Below are positions 54,576 through 64,000 of a stretch of 64,000 nt of DNA, piece by piece. The stretch comes from Tupaia tana (taxonomy: Eukaryota > Chordata > Mammalia > Scandentia > Tupaiidae): contig JAKSZU010000013.1 of the NCBI GenBank assembly GCA_026018925.1, forward strand, positions 82,422,291-82,486,290. Direction: 5' to 3'. Every line of letters starts with the position of its first letter. Position 1 is the stretch's first letter. A program made the position numbers and the translations under genes. Below the pieces are notes generated by a model. That model saw nothing but the letters and a program-made list of their open reading frames with translations. It was not told where the DNA came from and did not search any database.

Positions 54576-56217
54576 CACCTGATCCTTTCTCCTTTCTGTC
54601 CTATCTTATCCCTTGGACATCTATAGTGTAAGAGTCAGTCACATCATCTTTAGAAAAATACTTAAGGATTTCCATCCCGGAAGAGTGGAACCTATTGAAT
54701 TTCAGGCCCTCAAGGAGCTCCCTGTATGATGGTTGGTTTATTACTTGATCACATAGTTCTACTCTGTCCTCCTTTCTGCAATCTCAATGCATTCTAGGAA
54801 ACTAACATGAGTTCTACCTTTTCTTTGCTTTGCTTTGCTTTTTTTTAGGACAAGGCCTCATATTTTGATTTCAGTCCAGTCTCAGACTAGATTCTGTTCA
54901 GATTTTTGTTGGGGTTTCAGAGATTTAGCTCCCTAGCAATTGAGATTTAAATTGAAAGTGGTCCAGATAAAGTAATGCTTAACTTTTCTCCCAGAGCACA
55001 AATCGTCCCTTGCTTGAAGCTCCCCTAAGTGCAGTTCTCGAATCTCTGCACCTCCAGTAAACACTCATGGTCAAACAGTTAACGATTAATCTGCTTATGT
55101 TCCTGCAACTTGAAAAATAAGCATTAACACCTTGGAGGACTCATTTTATTAAGTTCTGAAGGATGGTTTTATAGCTGGTATAAGCCCTTGGTTTATCAGC
55201 TCCAGTGGTCTGGAAACACCTTAGACCTGAGTATTTGAGATGAGCAGAATGGACCCAGCTTAGGAATTCCAAGAAGGCAGAATCAAGATAGAGAGCTGCC
55301 AAAGCTCACAGATATGGAATGAATTCAATTTCAAAACCCTGTTCTTCTGCTTGGTTGGAATGTACTTAAAATCTGGACTCACTTGAAATTTTTGCACCTG
55401 GTAAGAATGTTCCTAACCTTGAATTCCACTTCTTTGTGCATTTTTCTATGAGAAATAATGATGACAGTTCCAAGCTATCTCAAGGCTTCCATTGAACTCT
55501 TCAGAGTATGATGCTATCCTCTTAGTGCTGCAGAAATTCAAAATAATAGTAGGTATGTCATGTATCCGAAGACTACCTTGGGCTTTTCTCTCTAGAACAC
55601 AAACTCTCTAGTGAAGTATTCATTGACAGGTTAATAAGCTTATCCAGGTTATTGATATTCTTTTACACTGTATACTGTGTTTTCCTGCACAGTACATCCA
55701 TTTTGCAGGAGGAGTAACAAAGAAAGAGAAGGTTAGAACCTCTGCTAGACTAAATTCAGAAATGACTCCCTGTATCTTTTAATAGTTTCCTGAAGAGTTT
55801 TACCCGAGGTCTAATAAATCAAGCTTAAATACACATGCTGTATTTGTGTTTCCTTTTAGAGATTTGTTTGCAGGAAGGCTCTTGGATTGATTATACAAGA
55901 AAAGAACACATAGAATAAATTTGTGACATAATGCATGCCTCATAGCCTCTATCTAATAGCAATAGTCTATGTTGGTGGTTCCATTATGGCATCTAAGTGT
56001 TTATATGTCGCTACTTGAAGCTTGCTTGCTTTGTAGATCCTACTTGGGAACTGAAATAACTTCAATGCATTTGATAGAGGCAATGTCTTTAAAGTTTTGG
56101 GCAGCTTGTATCATTGGCATTAGGTGGTGGTAGTTTTAAAGGATTCTCATTATTTATCTATATGTGCACATATACTGTATATATAGCACTAGAGAAATAG
56201 TTAAGTGTTCATTTTCT
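54576..56217. other. SINE-free single-copy stretch
   Basis: 1.6 kb, AT-rich, no recognised transposon or exon. Confidence 0.45.
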
Positions 56218-56418
56218 TTTTTTAAAGAATTATTTTATTTTACTTTATTTTTTAAAAATGTTTTCAGAAAAGAGATGCTATACACACAGAGAGAGAGAGA
56301 GAGAGAATGACAGAGAGAGGGGGAAAGTGAGAAAGCAGGTCTCCAAATCTGGGACTCGAGCCACAGTTGGCTATGTGGGAGTCCAGCACCCTTAACCACC
56401 ATGCCACCTGCTGGCCCC
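56218..56418 (-). mobile_element. SINE-B with GA tract
   Basis: AGAATTATTTTATTTTACTT, (GA)n, GGTCTCCAAATCTGGGACTC, CCACCTGCTGGCCCC. Confidence 0.9.
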
Positions 56419-56450
56419 AAGAGTTATTATCTTAAGTTAAGATCATTTTC

Positions 56451-56707
56451 TTTTTTTTGTTTTTTTTTGGAGAAGTTTTTGCTATAGGGCACATGTGCTC
56501 ACCAGAAAGAGACAGAGAGACAGAAAGTGAGAAATCACCCCCCAGGGAGATGGCCACACTGTAATCTCTTCTCCTCCATTCTCTCAGGATCTTGAGCACA
56601 CACACACATGTGCCCGGCATGAGTTTAAGTCACCAGGTCTGGGACTTGAACCGTAGTCAACTACATGGGAGTCCAGTGACATAGCCATTATGCCAACTGC
56701 TGGTCCC
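56451..56707 (-). mobile_element. SINE-A
   Basis: AAGATCATTTTC at 56439-56450 and 56708-56719. TTGGAGAAGTTTTTGCTATA to CAACTGCTGGTCCC. Confidence 0.93.
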
Positions 56708-56893
56708 AAGATCATTTTCAATAAGATCCGTTTGGTGGCTACAAATTAATGTGTTAAAAATCCCTGATATTTGATCCTATTCATCATATCCTCCCATTCA
56801 TTGCTAACCTCAGGGCTAATGAGCTAAGTATTGCTGTTTCTCTGTCACAGTAAGCAAATATGTCTCTCTTGCTCTCTTAAAAAATGTGGGTGG

Positions 56894-57156
56894 AGAGGAC
56901 CAGGGGATGGCATAATGGTTACGTAGCTGGACTCCCATGTAGTTGATTGCTGTTCAAGTCCGGACCCGGTGGCTTAAAACAAGTGCCGGGTGTGTGTGCA
57001 TGTGTGCCTAAATTCCAAGAGGAGACCAAAGGAGAAGGGATTACAGCATGGCCATCCCACTTGGGAGATGATTTCTCATTTTCTGTCTCTGTCTCTCTCT
57101 GTCTCTTCAGCAAGCGCACTTGCCCTATAGCAAAAACCTCTCAAAAAAAAAAAAAA
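56894..57156 (+). mobile_element. SINE-A
   Basis: AGGACCAGGGGATGGCATAA to GCCCTATAGCAAAAACCTCT plus 15-A tail. Flanks AAAAAATGTGGGTGG and AAAATTGTGAGTGGG. Confidence 0.9.
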
Positions 57157-57194
57157 ATTGTGAGTGGGTGTAAAGTTTATTAGTAGGTATATTC

Positions 57195-57272
57195 ATGAAG
57201 AGTTAACTTTATTATAAGTATCCTTTTATGTGTGCGAGTTCCCTTAGCTAATTTTGCTCAGTAGTTGTGGCT
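57195..57272. mobile_element. Half copy of unclassified inverted-repeat element
   Basis: TGAAGAGTTAACTTTATTAT then AAGTATCC, GTGTGCGAGTTCCCTTAGCT, AATTTTGCTCAGTAGTTGTG. Matches one arm of the palindromic element at 62640-62776. Confidence 0.65.
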
Positions 57273-57651
57273 TCCATTCCAGAACTTTTTAGAATGAAAT
57301 ATAATGTTAGGGGAAGCATCTGTCCTACGAAGCAAAACAGTCCAGGCTGACACACACGTATGCACGCACGCATGCGCACACACACACACGCCCCTTTCTA
57401 GTCTAGTGTTGTTATATTCTTCTTCAGATTCTTTCTGTTAAAATCCATACTCTTGTTTTGTACAACATAAATACATAAATTATTACTCATCTTAGTTGTT
57501 TCAGAATTTATCAGGTGCTGGGCTTGAGAAGTGGCTGGTGATTAAACCTCTGGACTCCCACATAGCCAATCTTCGTTTGAATCTTGGAACTGGTGGCTTG
57601 CTTTCCCACGTTCCCTCTCTCTCTAGTCAAATTGAAAAATAAAAAATAAAA

Positions 57652-57695
57652 AAGAAAGGAAGAAAGAAAGAAACAGAGAAAGAAAGAAAGAAAAA

Positions 57696-57755
<60 letters not shown>

Positions 57756-57757
57756 AA
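57652..57757. repeat. (GAAA)n microsatellite
   Basis: About 26 units, seeded in a SINE-B tail as at 6201-6368. Confidence 0.95.
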
Positions 57758-57777
57758 TTAAGTACAAATAATTCTTT

Positions 57778-58039
57778 TTTTTTTTTGGAGAGGTTTTTGC
57801 CATAGGGTGTGTGCACTCACCAGACAGACAGAGAGACAGAGAGACAGAAAGTGAGAAATCACCCCCCAGGGGGGATGGCCACGCTGCAATCCCTTCTCCT
57901 CCATTCTCCTCTAGGGATCTTGGGCACACACGCACACGCGCCTGGCGTGAGTTTTAAGCCACCGGGTCCAGGATGCAAACCGCGGTCGACTACATGGGAA
58001 TCCAGCGACATAGCTATTACGCTAACTGCTGGTTCCCCC
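57778..58039 (-). mobile_element. SINE-A, young subtype, nested in SINE-B tail
   Basis: Exact 17 bp duplication AGTACAAATAATTCTTT at 57761-57777 and 58040-58056. Head GGGGAACCAGCAGTTAGCGT, B box GGTTTGCATCC. Confidence 0.95.
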
Positions 58040-58146
58040 AGTACAAATAATTCTTTAGAAAAAGAAATAAGGTGGCTACAGTTGCATATTTTTGGACTGA
58101 TGAGAGTGGGTCTCTTTGGCAAAGGTGGTTTAGTATTTTTTTTTTA

Positions 58147-58379
58147 AGTATATTTATTTCCTCCATGAGTGAAAGAGACAGAGAAAGAGAGAGACAGACA
58201 GCACCCCCAACAGGATCCTGAGGCTGGAATCTACCCTTAGCCTCAGCCAACCCAAGATCATGGGCACATGTGTGCCTGGAATACACAGGGACATATCTGG
58301 ATTTTGAACTGGAAACCTTCCTTATGTAGGATTGCCTCTCAGAGCCTCACATTTCATCAGTGTTCCACCATATGGCCCC
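58147..58379 (-). mobile_element. SINE-C
   Basis: TATATTTATTTCCTCCATGA, GACAGACAGCACCCCCAACA, CCTCAGCCAACCCAAGATCA, CCACCATATGGCCCC. One of the clearest SINE-C copies. Confidence 0.85.
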
Positions 58380-60001
58380 AGGCTGATATTTTTGGAGAGG
58401 AAATCCTAGGGGTTAGCTTTTTCTGAGGTAGACTCAGGTGAAACCACCCAGGGTTTCAGCCATGATTCCAACCCCAAAACTATGAGAAGTGGTGTCCATA
58501 GTCTGAGAGAGTTGACCACAATGGGGGCCCAGAGAACTCCAGTTCTAATTTCCACCTTGGCCTGAGGTCCAGAGAGCTAGGTCCAGAGGTGGCTGTCGGA
58601 AAGAAGATTCTAAACTCAGAAGAGTGGCTATGAAATGAGGAACTGGCCCAAAGAACAGGAACCATACTTCCAGCCTCCTCAAGGCTGGTCTTGTCTTTGT
58701 TGCTGGGGGGATGTATAAGGCTGCAACCTTCCTGTTAGTTGGGAAGAAGAAAAGACTCCCTTGGTGGGTTGGCATGAAGAAGTGTGTTGATGAGTAGAAA
58801 GTGGCAACGGTTGCTCAGTGCAGTGTATCTTTTGATTGCAGGTGTGTCGAGTACCTGGTCCCAGGTGTAGCAAGGTAGAAAGCTAGGGGTAGAGAAGAAT
58901 GCCAGCCAGGAGTGGATTTGAGAGGTTTGGACAAAGGCCAGGTTGCTTTGTGTGTGCATAAGCACACTTGTGAAAATATATTCATCATCCGTCTAGATAC
59001 TGGATTGCTATTTCAGCTCTCAAACAAATAGCTTGTTTATTAAACTGAAAGCTGCCATTCTCCATTAGGAAATAGTCAATTTCAGCAATTTGTCCTGAGG
59101 GCTGAAGAGACTCCCTCTCTCCAGTCTGCTTTGCCCTGTTCCCAAATAATGCTTTGAAGCTCAGTGCTCTCCTAATGGAAGATAAGTCGTCAATTAACCC
59201 CAGGAAGGTTAAGCTGAAAACAGACTGAAAGGAAAGGATTATCTGTGAGTTGTGAACCACTGAGGGACGTTATCTATCCAGGATATAGTCTTCTGAGGAG
59301 TCGTAATCTCTAAGTAGGCAGAAGATTACGAAGATGCAGAAATATTCTAGTTATTTGATTTGTTTTAAAAGTGAGTTTAGAAATAGGAACTTAGATCAAT
59401 TAAAGCTGGGTGGAAATTATACTTTGGAAACACATTACCATTTTAATTTCTTCATATCGTTGGTTATAGTACTATTAAATTGTTGTTTTTTTGTTTAAAA
59501 GTAAAGGGAATTATCTATTTTTATAAGAGTAAACCGATGTTAAAAATCTTGTGAATTTAAGCACAGTGCAGATGAGTCAAGTTCATGAAATTTGCAAGTC
59601 AAGTCATTTTTGAAAAACTCACACACACGTTCAAGTAACAAGAACGGAGTTAATTTACATACAAATGTCCAGAAAAATAGTAATTTCATAGTTTAAGCTA
59701 ATTTGCTGCTATTTTTTTCCCGGTATACTTTTTATTTTTCAGTTGTGCTTATGAGACCAAAAAGAGGATATAATAAAATGAATTGCCAAACATTTAGAAT
59801 GTGGAATAGGGTAGTTATTCCACCATCCTGACATAATCAATAGTTATTTTATTTTCATCTAATCTTTTGCTCTTATGTTTGCTACAAAGATGTCATCCAT
59901 TTACCTAAATTCGGTTTCGTAATTAGCCTCATAAAATGTTTCAAACGTCATGACCTACATTCTGCTTGGGATGATGAAAACCTTGCGTGAGAGCGATTTA
60001 A
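58380..60001. other. SINE-free stretch, candidate conserved noncoding DNA
   Basis: 1.6 kb without recognised transposons. 58985-60000 is AT-rich but non-repetitive, with clustered TAAT-type motifs (for example GTTTCGTAATTAGCCTCATA near 59914). This resembles developmental enhancer sequence; conservation is untested. Confidence 0.35.
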
Positions 60002-60108
60002 TGCACAACATTGTGAATATAATTTAGGCCATGGCTTTGTGCACGTAAAATGATTAAAATGGTAAATTTTATCTTATATATTTTTTACCACAATAAAAAA
60101 AGTTTATA
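60002..60108 (+). mobile_element. L1 3' terminus
   Basis: AAAATGATTAAAATGGTAAA, TTTTATCTTATATATTTTTT, ACCACAATAAAAAAAG is the classic end of older L1 elements. Confidence 0.75.
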
Positions 60109-60795
60109 AAAATTATGCCCCCCAATTTTTTTCCCGTTTTTAAGAAGTAAAGGAATTGACTTTTTTTTTTTTTTTTTGAGTTAGTGCTAGGGGAACATTT
60201 TAGTGTGGAATTAATTTTTTGTGGGGTTCAAAAAAACCAAACCTTTTAGATACTATTTAGTATTTGCAATAATAAGCCTGTAATTTGAAGGGAACATTTT
60301 TAGCAGGAGAGTGGCATGTTATTAAAACTAAAGAAACCTTTTAAGTTCAGAGGTCATGTTTCAGGCTGAGGCCTGTGAGGCTGTCCAGGAAGTAAGAAAG
60401 CCTTCTAGTGATGTCCTTAGCCCCTGGGAAGAGGGCAGTGATGACAGCTCCTGACCGATAATGACTGAAGGATAAATAGCTAATAGTTCCCAAATGCAAA
60501 CGTGCCCTCAGGGAGTTCACACAATCTTCTGGCAGGTCCCTATGCACTCACCGGAGGTGTGACTGAGCAGTTAATTCTGCTGGGAAGGGGGAAGTCACCA
60601 GGAAACTTGGGGAAGGAAGGTTTGACCTGGGATTTGCTGAAAAGCTCAGATGAATGTAGTAGGAATAAGAGAGGGAAAGATATATTGAGGTAAAAGGGCC
60701 AGCGAGGGGACAAACTCCAGACGGTGATGAGGTTCAAAAAGGGTGTCAGAATGCTTAATCCCAGGTTCCGGAGTTTGGTTTAAAATAACCGTATA
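60109..60795. other. Single-copy stretch
   Basis: Nothing recognised. Confidence 0.4.
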
Positions 60796-61000
60796 GGGGC
60801 TAGATGATGGCACAGCGGTAAGATGTATGGTCTGCAAGGCTGACCCACCTGGGAAAGTTCCAGGTTCCTGTCTAGAGACTTCTGAGAGGATACCAGGCAC
60901 CAGCATGCCCACGATCCTGGGTCTAGCTGAGACGACAGGTGGATTGTATCACTGGGGCTCCTTGGGGGTGGTGTCTCTCTCACAGAAGAAATAACATTTA
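60796..61000 (+). mobile_element. SINE-C
   Basis: GGGGCTAGATGATGGCACAG, GGGAAAGTTCCAGGTTCCTG, CACGATCCTGGGTCTAGCTG, GGGGGTGGTGTCTCTCTCAC, AGAAGAAATAACA. It shows the sense form of the family with an A-box-like TGGCACAGCGG. Confidence 0.83.
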
Positions 61001-61004
61001 TATG

Positions 61005-61915
61005 TATATATAGGCTCAAAAAATTCATACTAGAACTACCACGTGATCCAGCAATGCATTACTGAGTATATATCAAAAGAAAATGATACAAGTGTGTTGA
61101 AGAGATACCTGCATTCCCATGTTCACAGCAGTGTTATTCATAATAGCCAAGGTATGGAGTCAACCTAAGTGTCCATCAACAGATGGGTGAAGAAAATGTG
61201 GTACACATACACATTAGAATACTCTAGCCTCTGGGGACAGCAGATAGCAGAGTGGTTAAGGTCCTGGACTCCCACATGGCAGACTGCAGTTCAAGTCCTG
61301 AACCTGGTGGCTTGCTTTCTCACTCCCCCCGGCCCCCTCTGTGACTCTTTCTCATGAGCACACATGCCCAGTGCAAATTAAAAATAATAATAAATAAAAA
61401 TAAATAAATAATTCTAAATAAAGAAATATTCTAGCCTTGAAAAAGAATGAAATCCTGTTATTTGCAACAATGTGGATGAACCCGAAGGACGTTATGTTAC
61501 CTGAAATTAGCAAGGCACAAAAAAATACTGCCCAATCTAACTTACTTGGGGACTCAAAAAAAATTGAACTCATAGAAGCAGGGAGTATGCTTAGGAGAAT
61601 GGTGAACAGCAGGGGCTTGGTGGGGAGAGAGATTGGGAAGAAGTTAGTCAACAGATACAAAATTTCAGTTTGACAGGATGAGCAGGTTCAAGAACTCTGT
61701 TGTAGAACATGGTAACTATAATGAATAACAATGTAGTCCTAAAAACTGCTGACCAGTAAATAGATTTGTGTTCTCACTAGAAATAAATGTGAGTTAATCC
61801 ATGTTAATTAGCATGACTTAGCCATTCCACAAAGCATACATATTTCAAAATATCATGTTGTACACCATAAATGTGTACAATTCTTGTTAGTCAATTTAAA
61901 TAAATAAATAAAGCG
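61005..61915 (+). mobile_element. L1 3' end, split by SINE-B
   Basis: CTAGAACTACCACGTGATCC, TTCACAGCAGTGTTATTCAT, AAGTGTCCATCAACAGATGG, then after the SINE TTGCAACAATGTGGATGAAC, TTACTTGGGGACTCAAAAAA and CACCATAAATGTGTACAATT plus AAATAAATAAA. It covers the ORF2 end and 3' UTR of an old L1; frames are broken. Confidence 0.9.
61231..61422 (+). mobile_element. SINE-I/B hybrid inside L1
   Basis: Flanks GAATACTCTAGCCT (61217-61230) and GAAATATTCTAGCCT (61423-61437). After the head it has the A-old end CATGAGCACACATGCCCAGT then AAATTAAAAATAATAATAAA and the SINE-B-like AATAAATAATTCTA tail. Confidence 0.9.
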
Positions 61916-62391
61916 TCTAAGTGACATTTATGGAAAGCTGAGTGGTTGGGCCCCATCAGGGCTTGGTGGGTTACAAACCCGCTGGGAAGGTCCATGCCTC
62001 CCTTTGGCACTGGCAGGAAGATGCAGAGTAAACCACAGGAGCAACCTTTGAAACAGGAAACCCTTTGGGTGTTTGGGACTCAGATCACAGGCTGTGAGAA
62101 CTGTCTCTAGACCATATTCCTGAGTTCCTTTTCCCGAGACCTCTGGTCTCAGAGATGGTAATAATAGTACATTTAGGCTCCTGAATTCTTCAGTATTCCA
62201 AATGATGCCATCTAGGCTTACAGAGAAGGAAGTAAGCTGGATTTATAAATCTGATTGGGTTAAATATTTTAAATAGCTCATCTTCTCCTGAGTTATTGTC
62301 TGTGTTTATATAACTGCTCTGAAATTAGCAGGCCTAGCACAAAATTTATTAGACATGAATCAGAATGAAATTAAAAAGTGATTTCAAAGAA
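61916..62391. other. Single-copy stretch
   Basis: Nothing recognised. Confidence 0.4.
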
Positions 62392-62434
62392 TTTATTTAT
62401 TTACTATTTAAATTTGACCAGAGAGGGACAGTGT

Positions 62435-62483
<49 letters not shown>

Positions 62484-62582
62484 AAAGCAGGCCACCAGGT
62501 CTGGGATTCGAACCACAGCCCAGAACCACAGTCAGCCATGTAGTAGTCTAGCACCCTCAACTACCACATCACCCACTGGCCC
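62392..62582 (-). mobile_element. SINE-B with (GA)n and head duplication
   Basis: AATTTGACCAGAGAGGGACA, (GA)n 62437-62478, GGCCACCAGGTCTGGGATTC, then AACCACAGCCCAG and AACCACAGTCAGCC repeat the AACCACAG segment. Ends ACCCACTGGCCCC. Confidence 0.9.
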
Positions 62583-62639
62583 CAAGAATGTTTTTTATAA
62601 GAGGTTTACCCACTTTACTGAAAAGAAGACATATACTAC

Positions 62640-62776
62640 ATGCTTCGTGAAGAACTTTATTACAAGTATTCTTTCAGATGTGCAAGTTCTCTCTGCTAAT
62701 TTTGCGCAACAATTGCGAACAATAGCTGTGCTCAATTAGCTGAGGAAACTTGCACATCTAAACGGATACTTGTGAT
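62640..62776. mobile_element. Unclassified palindromic element (MITE-like)
   Basis: The arm TACAAGTATTCTTTCAGATG, TGCAAGTTCTCTCTGCTAAT mirrors the complement of the right arm CACAAGTATCCGTTTAGATG, TGCAAGTTTCCTCAGCTAAT, roughly 75-80% over 55-60 bp about a centre near 62716. A related single arm is at 57195. No coding capacity. Confidence 0.7.
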
Positions 62777-62968
62777 TTCAGTGTTGCACAGTGAAGGGAG
62801 GGAACTTGACTCAGTAGAGAACTGACGGACCCCTTGGCCCCTCTTCCCTACCCACGAATTTCAAATGCATTGATAAGAGGAGATAAAGGGATTTTGAGCT
62901 ATCTGCACCAATACTGAGGTTCAGTAAGAAATTACCAATGCAGGGAGCATGGCTTGGGGCACTATATG

Positions 62969-63015
<47 letters not shown>

Positions 63016-63534
63016 TGTGCTCAGAAAAACTAAAAAGGAAATGGGGTAGATTGAACATATGAGAATACAACAAAGCAACATCTTGATGCTAGTCAAAAGT
63101 TTGGGTCTAGCGGCCTTCTAGCATTGCACAGCCCGTGATGTTTGCTGGTGGTGTTTCTGTCACAGCCGAGCGCCACTCCTCCAGGCCCAGCCCCTGCTGT
63201 TTCCTGCTCTTAGATCTCCACCTCTGCCCCGCAGGTTTGGGGAGGGAGGCTCCATGTCCGGAACTGACTGGCTGTCCTCAGAACCCTGCTGTTGTGCTTG
63301 AACCTAGGTACAAAATAAACAGACATTCTTAGGAGTGGCCACACATTATCCAGAGCATTCCAATCTCAGTTGAAGAGAAAGTCACTCACCTAGAGTGCTC
63401 AAAGAACTCCAGGCATTTTAAGTAGGGGTAGAAGGCAGACACAGCTTTTTACCATCTGTGAATCTTTGGATTTCAGTGAGCCATAGAGCACGTTGTGTGT
63501 CTTAGGAAAGCAGAAAGAGTATCAAGATGTGCCT
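62777..63534. other. Single-copy stretch with (GT)n
   Basis: (TG)n at 62975-63013; otherwise nothing recognised. Confidence 0.45.
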
Positions 63535-63955
63535 CTTTATAATGGACTTTGATGAAATGAACAGGCTAGGGCTTTGATCTCAGCTCTACCACTCATGGGC
63601 TTTTTCTTGGGGAAGTTACTTAAGCTCTGAGCTTCCATGCCACTGTCTGTGTAATGAGGATTCTTCCTACTTCATAGAGGTGCTGTGAAGATTCATCAAG
63701 ATAGGGGTCCAGCAGGTGGTGTGGTGGTTAAGGCACTGGACACTCCCACATGACCGACCACGGTTCGAGTCCCAAACCTGGTGGCTTGCTTTCTCACTTT
63801 CTTTATATGTGTCTATTTTTGGTCAAATTAAAATAAATGAATGAATAAATAAATAAATATTTTTTAAAAAGATTCATCAAGGTAATGTATTTAATGGGCA
63901 CAGTAACATGCCTATATGTTGTGAGTATTCAGTTAATAATGTTTCCGTACCCATG
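63535..63955 (+). mobile_element. MIR, split by SINE-B
   Basis: CTAGGGCTTTGATCTCAGCT, CTACCACTCATGGGC, GGGGAAGTTACTTAAGCTCT, TCTGTGTAATGAGGATTC, then after the SINE TTAATGGGCACAGTAACATG and TGAGTATTCAGTTAATAATG. Confidence 0.82.
63701..63868 (+). mobile_element. SINE-B inside MIR
   Basis: AAGATTCATCAAG at 63688-63700 and 63869-63881. Canonical B box GGTTCGAGTCC and AAATAAATGAATGAATAAAT tail. Confidence 0.93.
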
Positions 63956-64000
63956 TTATATTTCCTATAAAGGACAGTGGTATACTAGGTAAGCCAGAAG

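Larger units (their letters stand above)
57518..58070 (+). mobile_element. SINE-B with GAAA microsatellite, split by SINE-A
   Basis: AGTGGCTGGTGATTAAACCT, GAACTGGTGGCTTGCTTTCC, CTCTAGTCAAATTGAAAAAT, microsatellite, then AAATTAAGTACAAATAATTC (family distal tail) on both sides of the SINE-A. Confidence 0.87.

Noticed and set aside
61005..61915. Active L1
   Set aside because: Only the 3' end is present, frames are broken, and it is interrupted by an older SINE.
63135..63332. Cysteine/proline-containing 65-codon frame in a locally GC-rich patch
   Set aside because: Short, no splice signals consistent with an exon at both ends, and no recognisable motif.
1..64000. Bacterial, phage or defence-type gene system
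   Set aside because: No prokaryotic gene density, ribosome-binding sites or long ORFs; the repeat content is unmistakably mammalian.

Overview
The window is nuclear DNA of a placental mammal, and I find no secure protein-coding gene, functional RNA gene, CpG island, CRISPR array or prokaryote-type operon in it. It reads as a deep intron or an intergenic region built largely from stacked retrotransposons and DNA-transposon fossils. Ancient shared repeats (L1, L2, MIR, MLT1 LTR, hAT-Charlie and Tigger/pogo remnants) place it in eutherians. Three diverged Alu-like, 7SL-RNA-derived SINEs (30436-30629, 30662-30877, 47511-47712) point to Euarchontoglires, because 7SL SINEs are known only from that clade. 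The dominant SINEs are tRNA-derived families that are not primate Alu, rodent B1/B2/ID or rabbit C. A colugo or tree shrew would fit; the species assignment is inference and unproven.

Family names used here, defined from the copies in this window. SINE-A: about 265 bp, with a tRNA-like head starting GGGACCAGCAGTTRGCGTAATGG, a B box GGTTCGAGTCC, a GC-rich body (GAGAGGAGAATGGAGGAGAA), a CT-rich run and the end CCCTATAGCAAAAACCTCTCC plus A-tail. A-old: the same layout, more diverged, ending in TATAGYAAATTTAAAA. SINE-I: the head and CT run fused directly to the A-old 3' end, without the GC-rich body. SINE-B: the head, the CT run and an ending TCTGGTCAAATTAAAATAAA, then GTTAAATAAAATAATTCTT plus A-tail. 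SINE-C: an older, different tRNA-related family of about 200-230 bp whose 3' end reads CATGGAAGAAATAAATA. Strand is the SINE's own sense strand; a minus copy starts with a T-run at its left edge.

Layout. 1-8550: SINE-A/B copies, MIR, MER5/MER3-like fragments, then a stack of a Tigger-like element, an MLT1 LTR and SINEs (7131-8551). 8552-20560: antisense L1, MIR, a mariner-like MITE, a Tigger2/MER28-like element and mostly single-copy DNA. 20560-31780: dense SINE-C plus MITEs, a heavily interrupted antisense L1 (23520-24800), a MER1-like element and 7SL SINEs. 31780-34290: L1/HAL1-like and L2 remnants with later insertions. 34677-37147: a SINE-poor stretch holding a small CpG-rich open frame. 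37148-43730: nested and head-to-tail SINE clusters. 43830-54600: L1, MIR, L2, SINEs and a MER2-like element abutting a fresh TG-linked tandem duplication. 54576-64000: long SINE-poor, AT-rich stretches with conserved-looking sequence (58985-60000), an L1 3' end split by a SINE, an unclassified inverted-repeat element and a MIR split by SINE-B.

Nothing here forms a gene system. The biology visible is retrotransposon succession. Many SINEs carry 12-19 bp target-site duplications beginning with A-rich sequence, as expected for L1-mediated priming, and nesting gives the order SINE-C, A-old, I and B older, with SINE-A youngest. All family names for ancient repeats rest on my recognition of consensus text, not on a database search.
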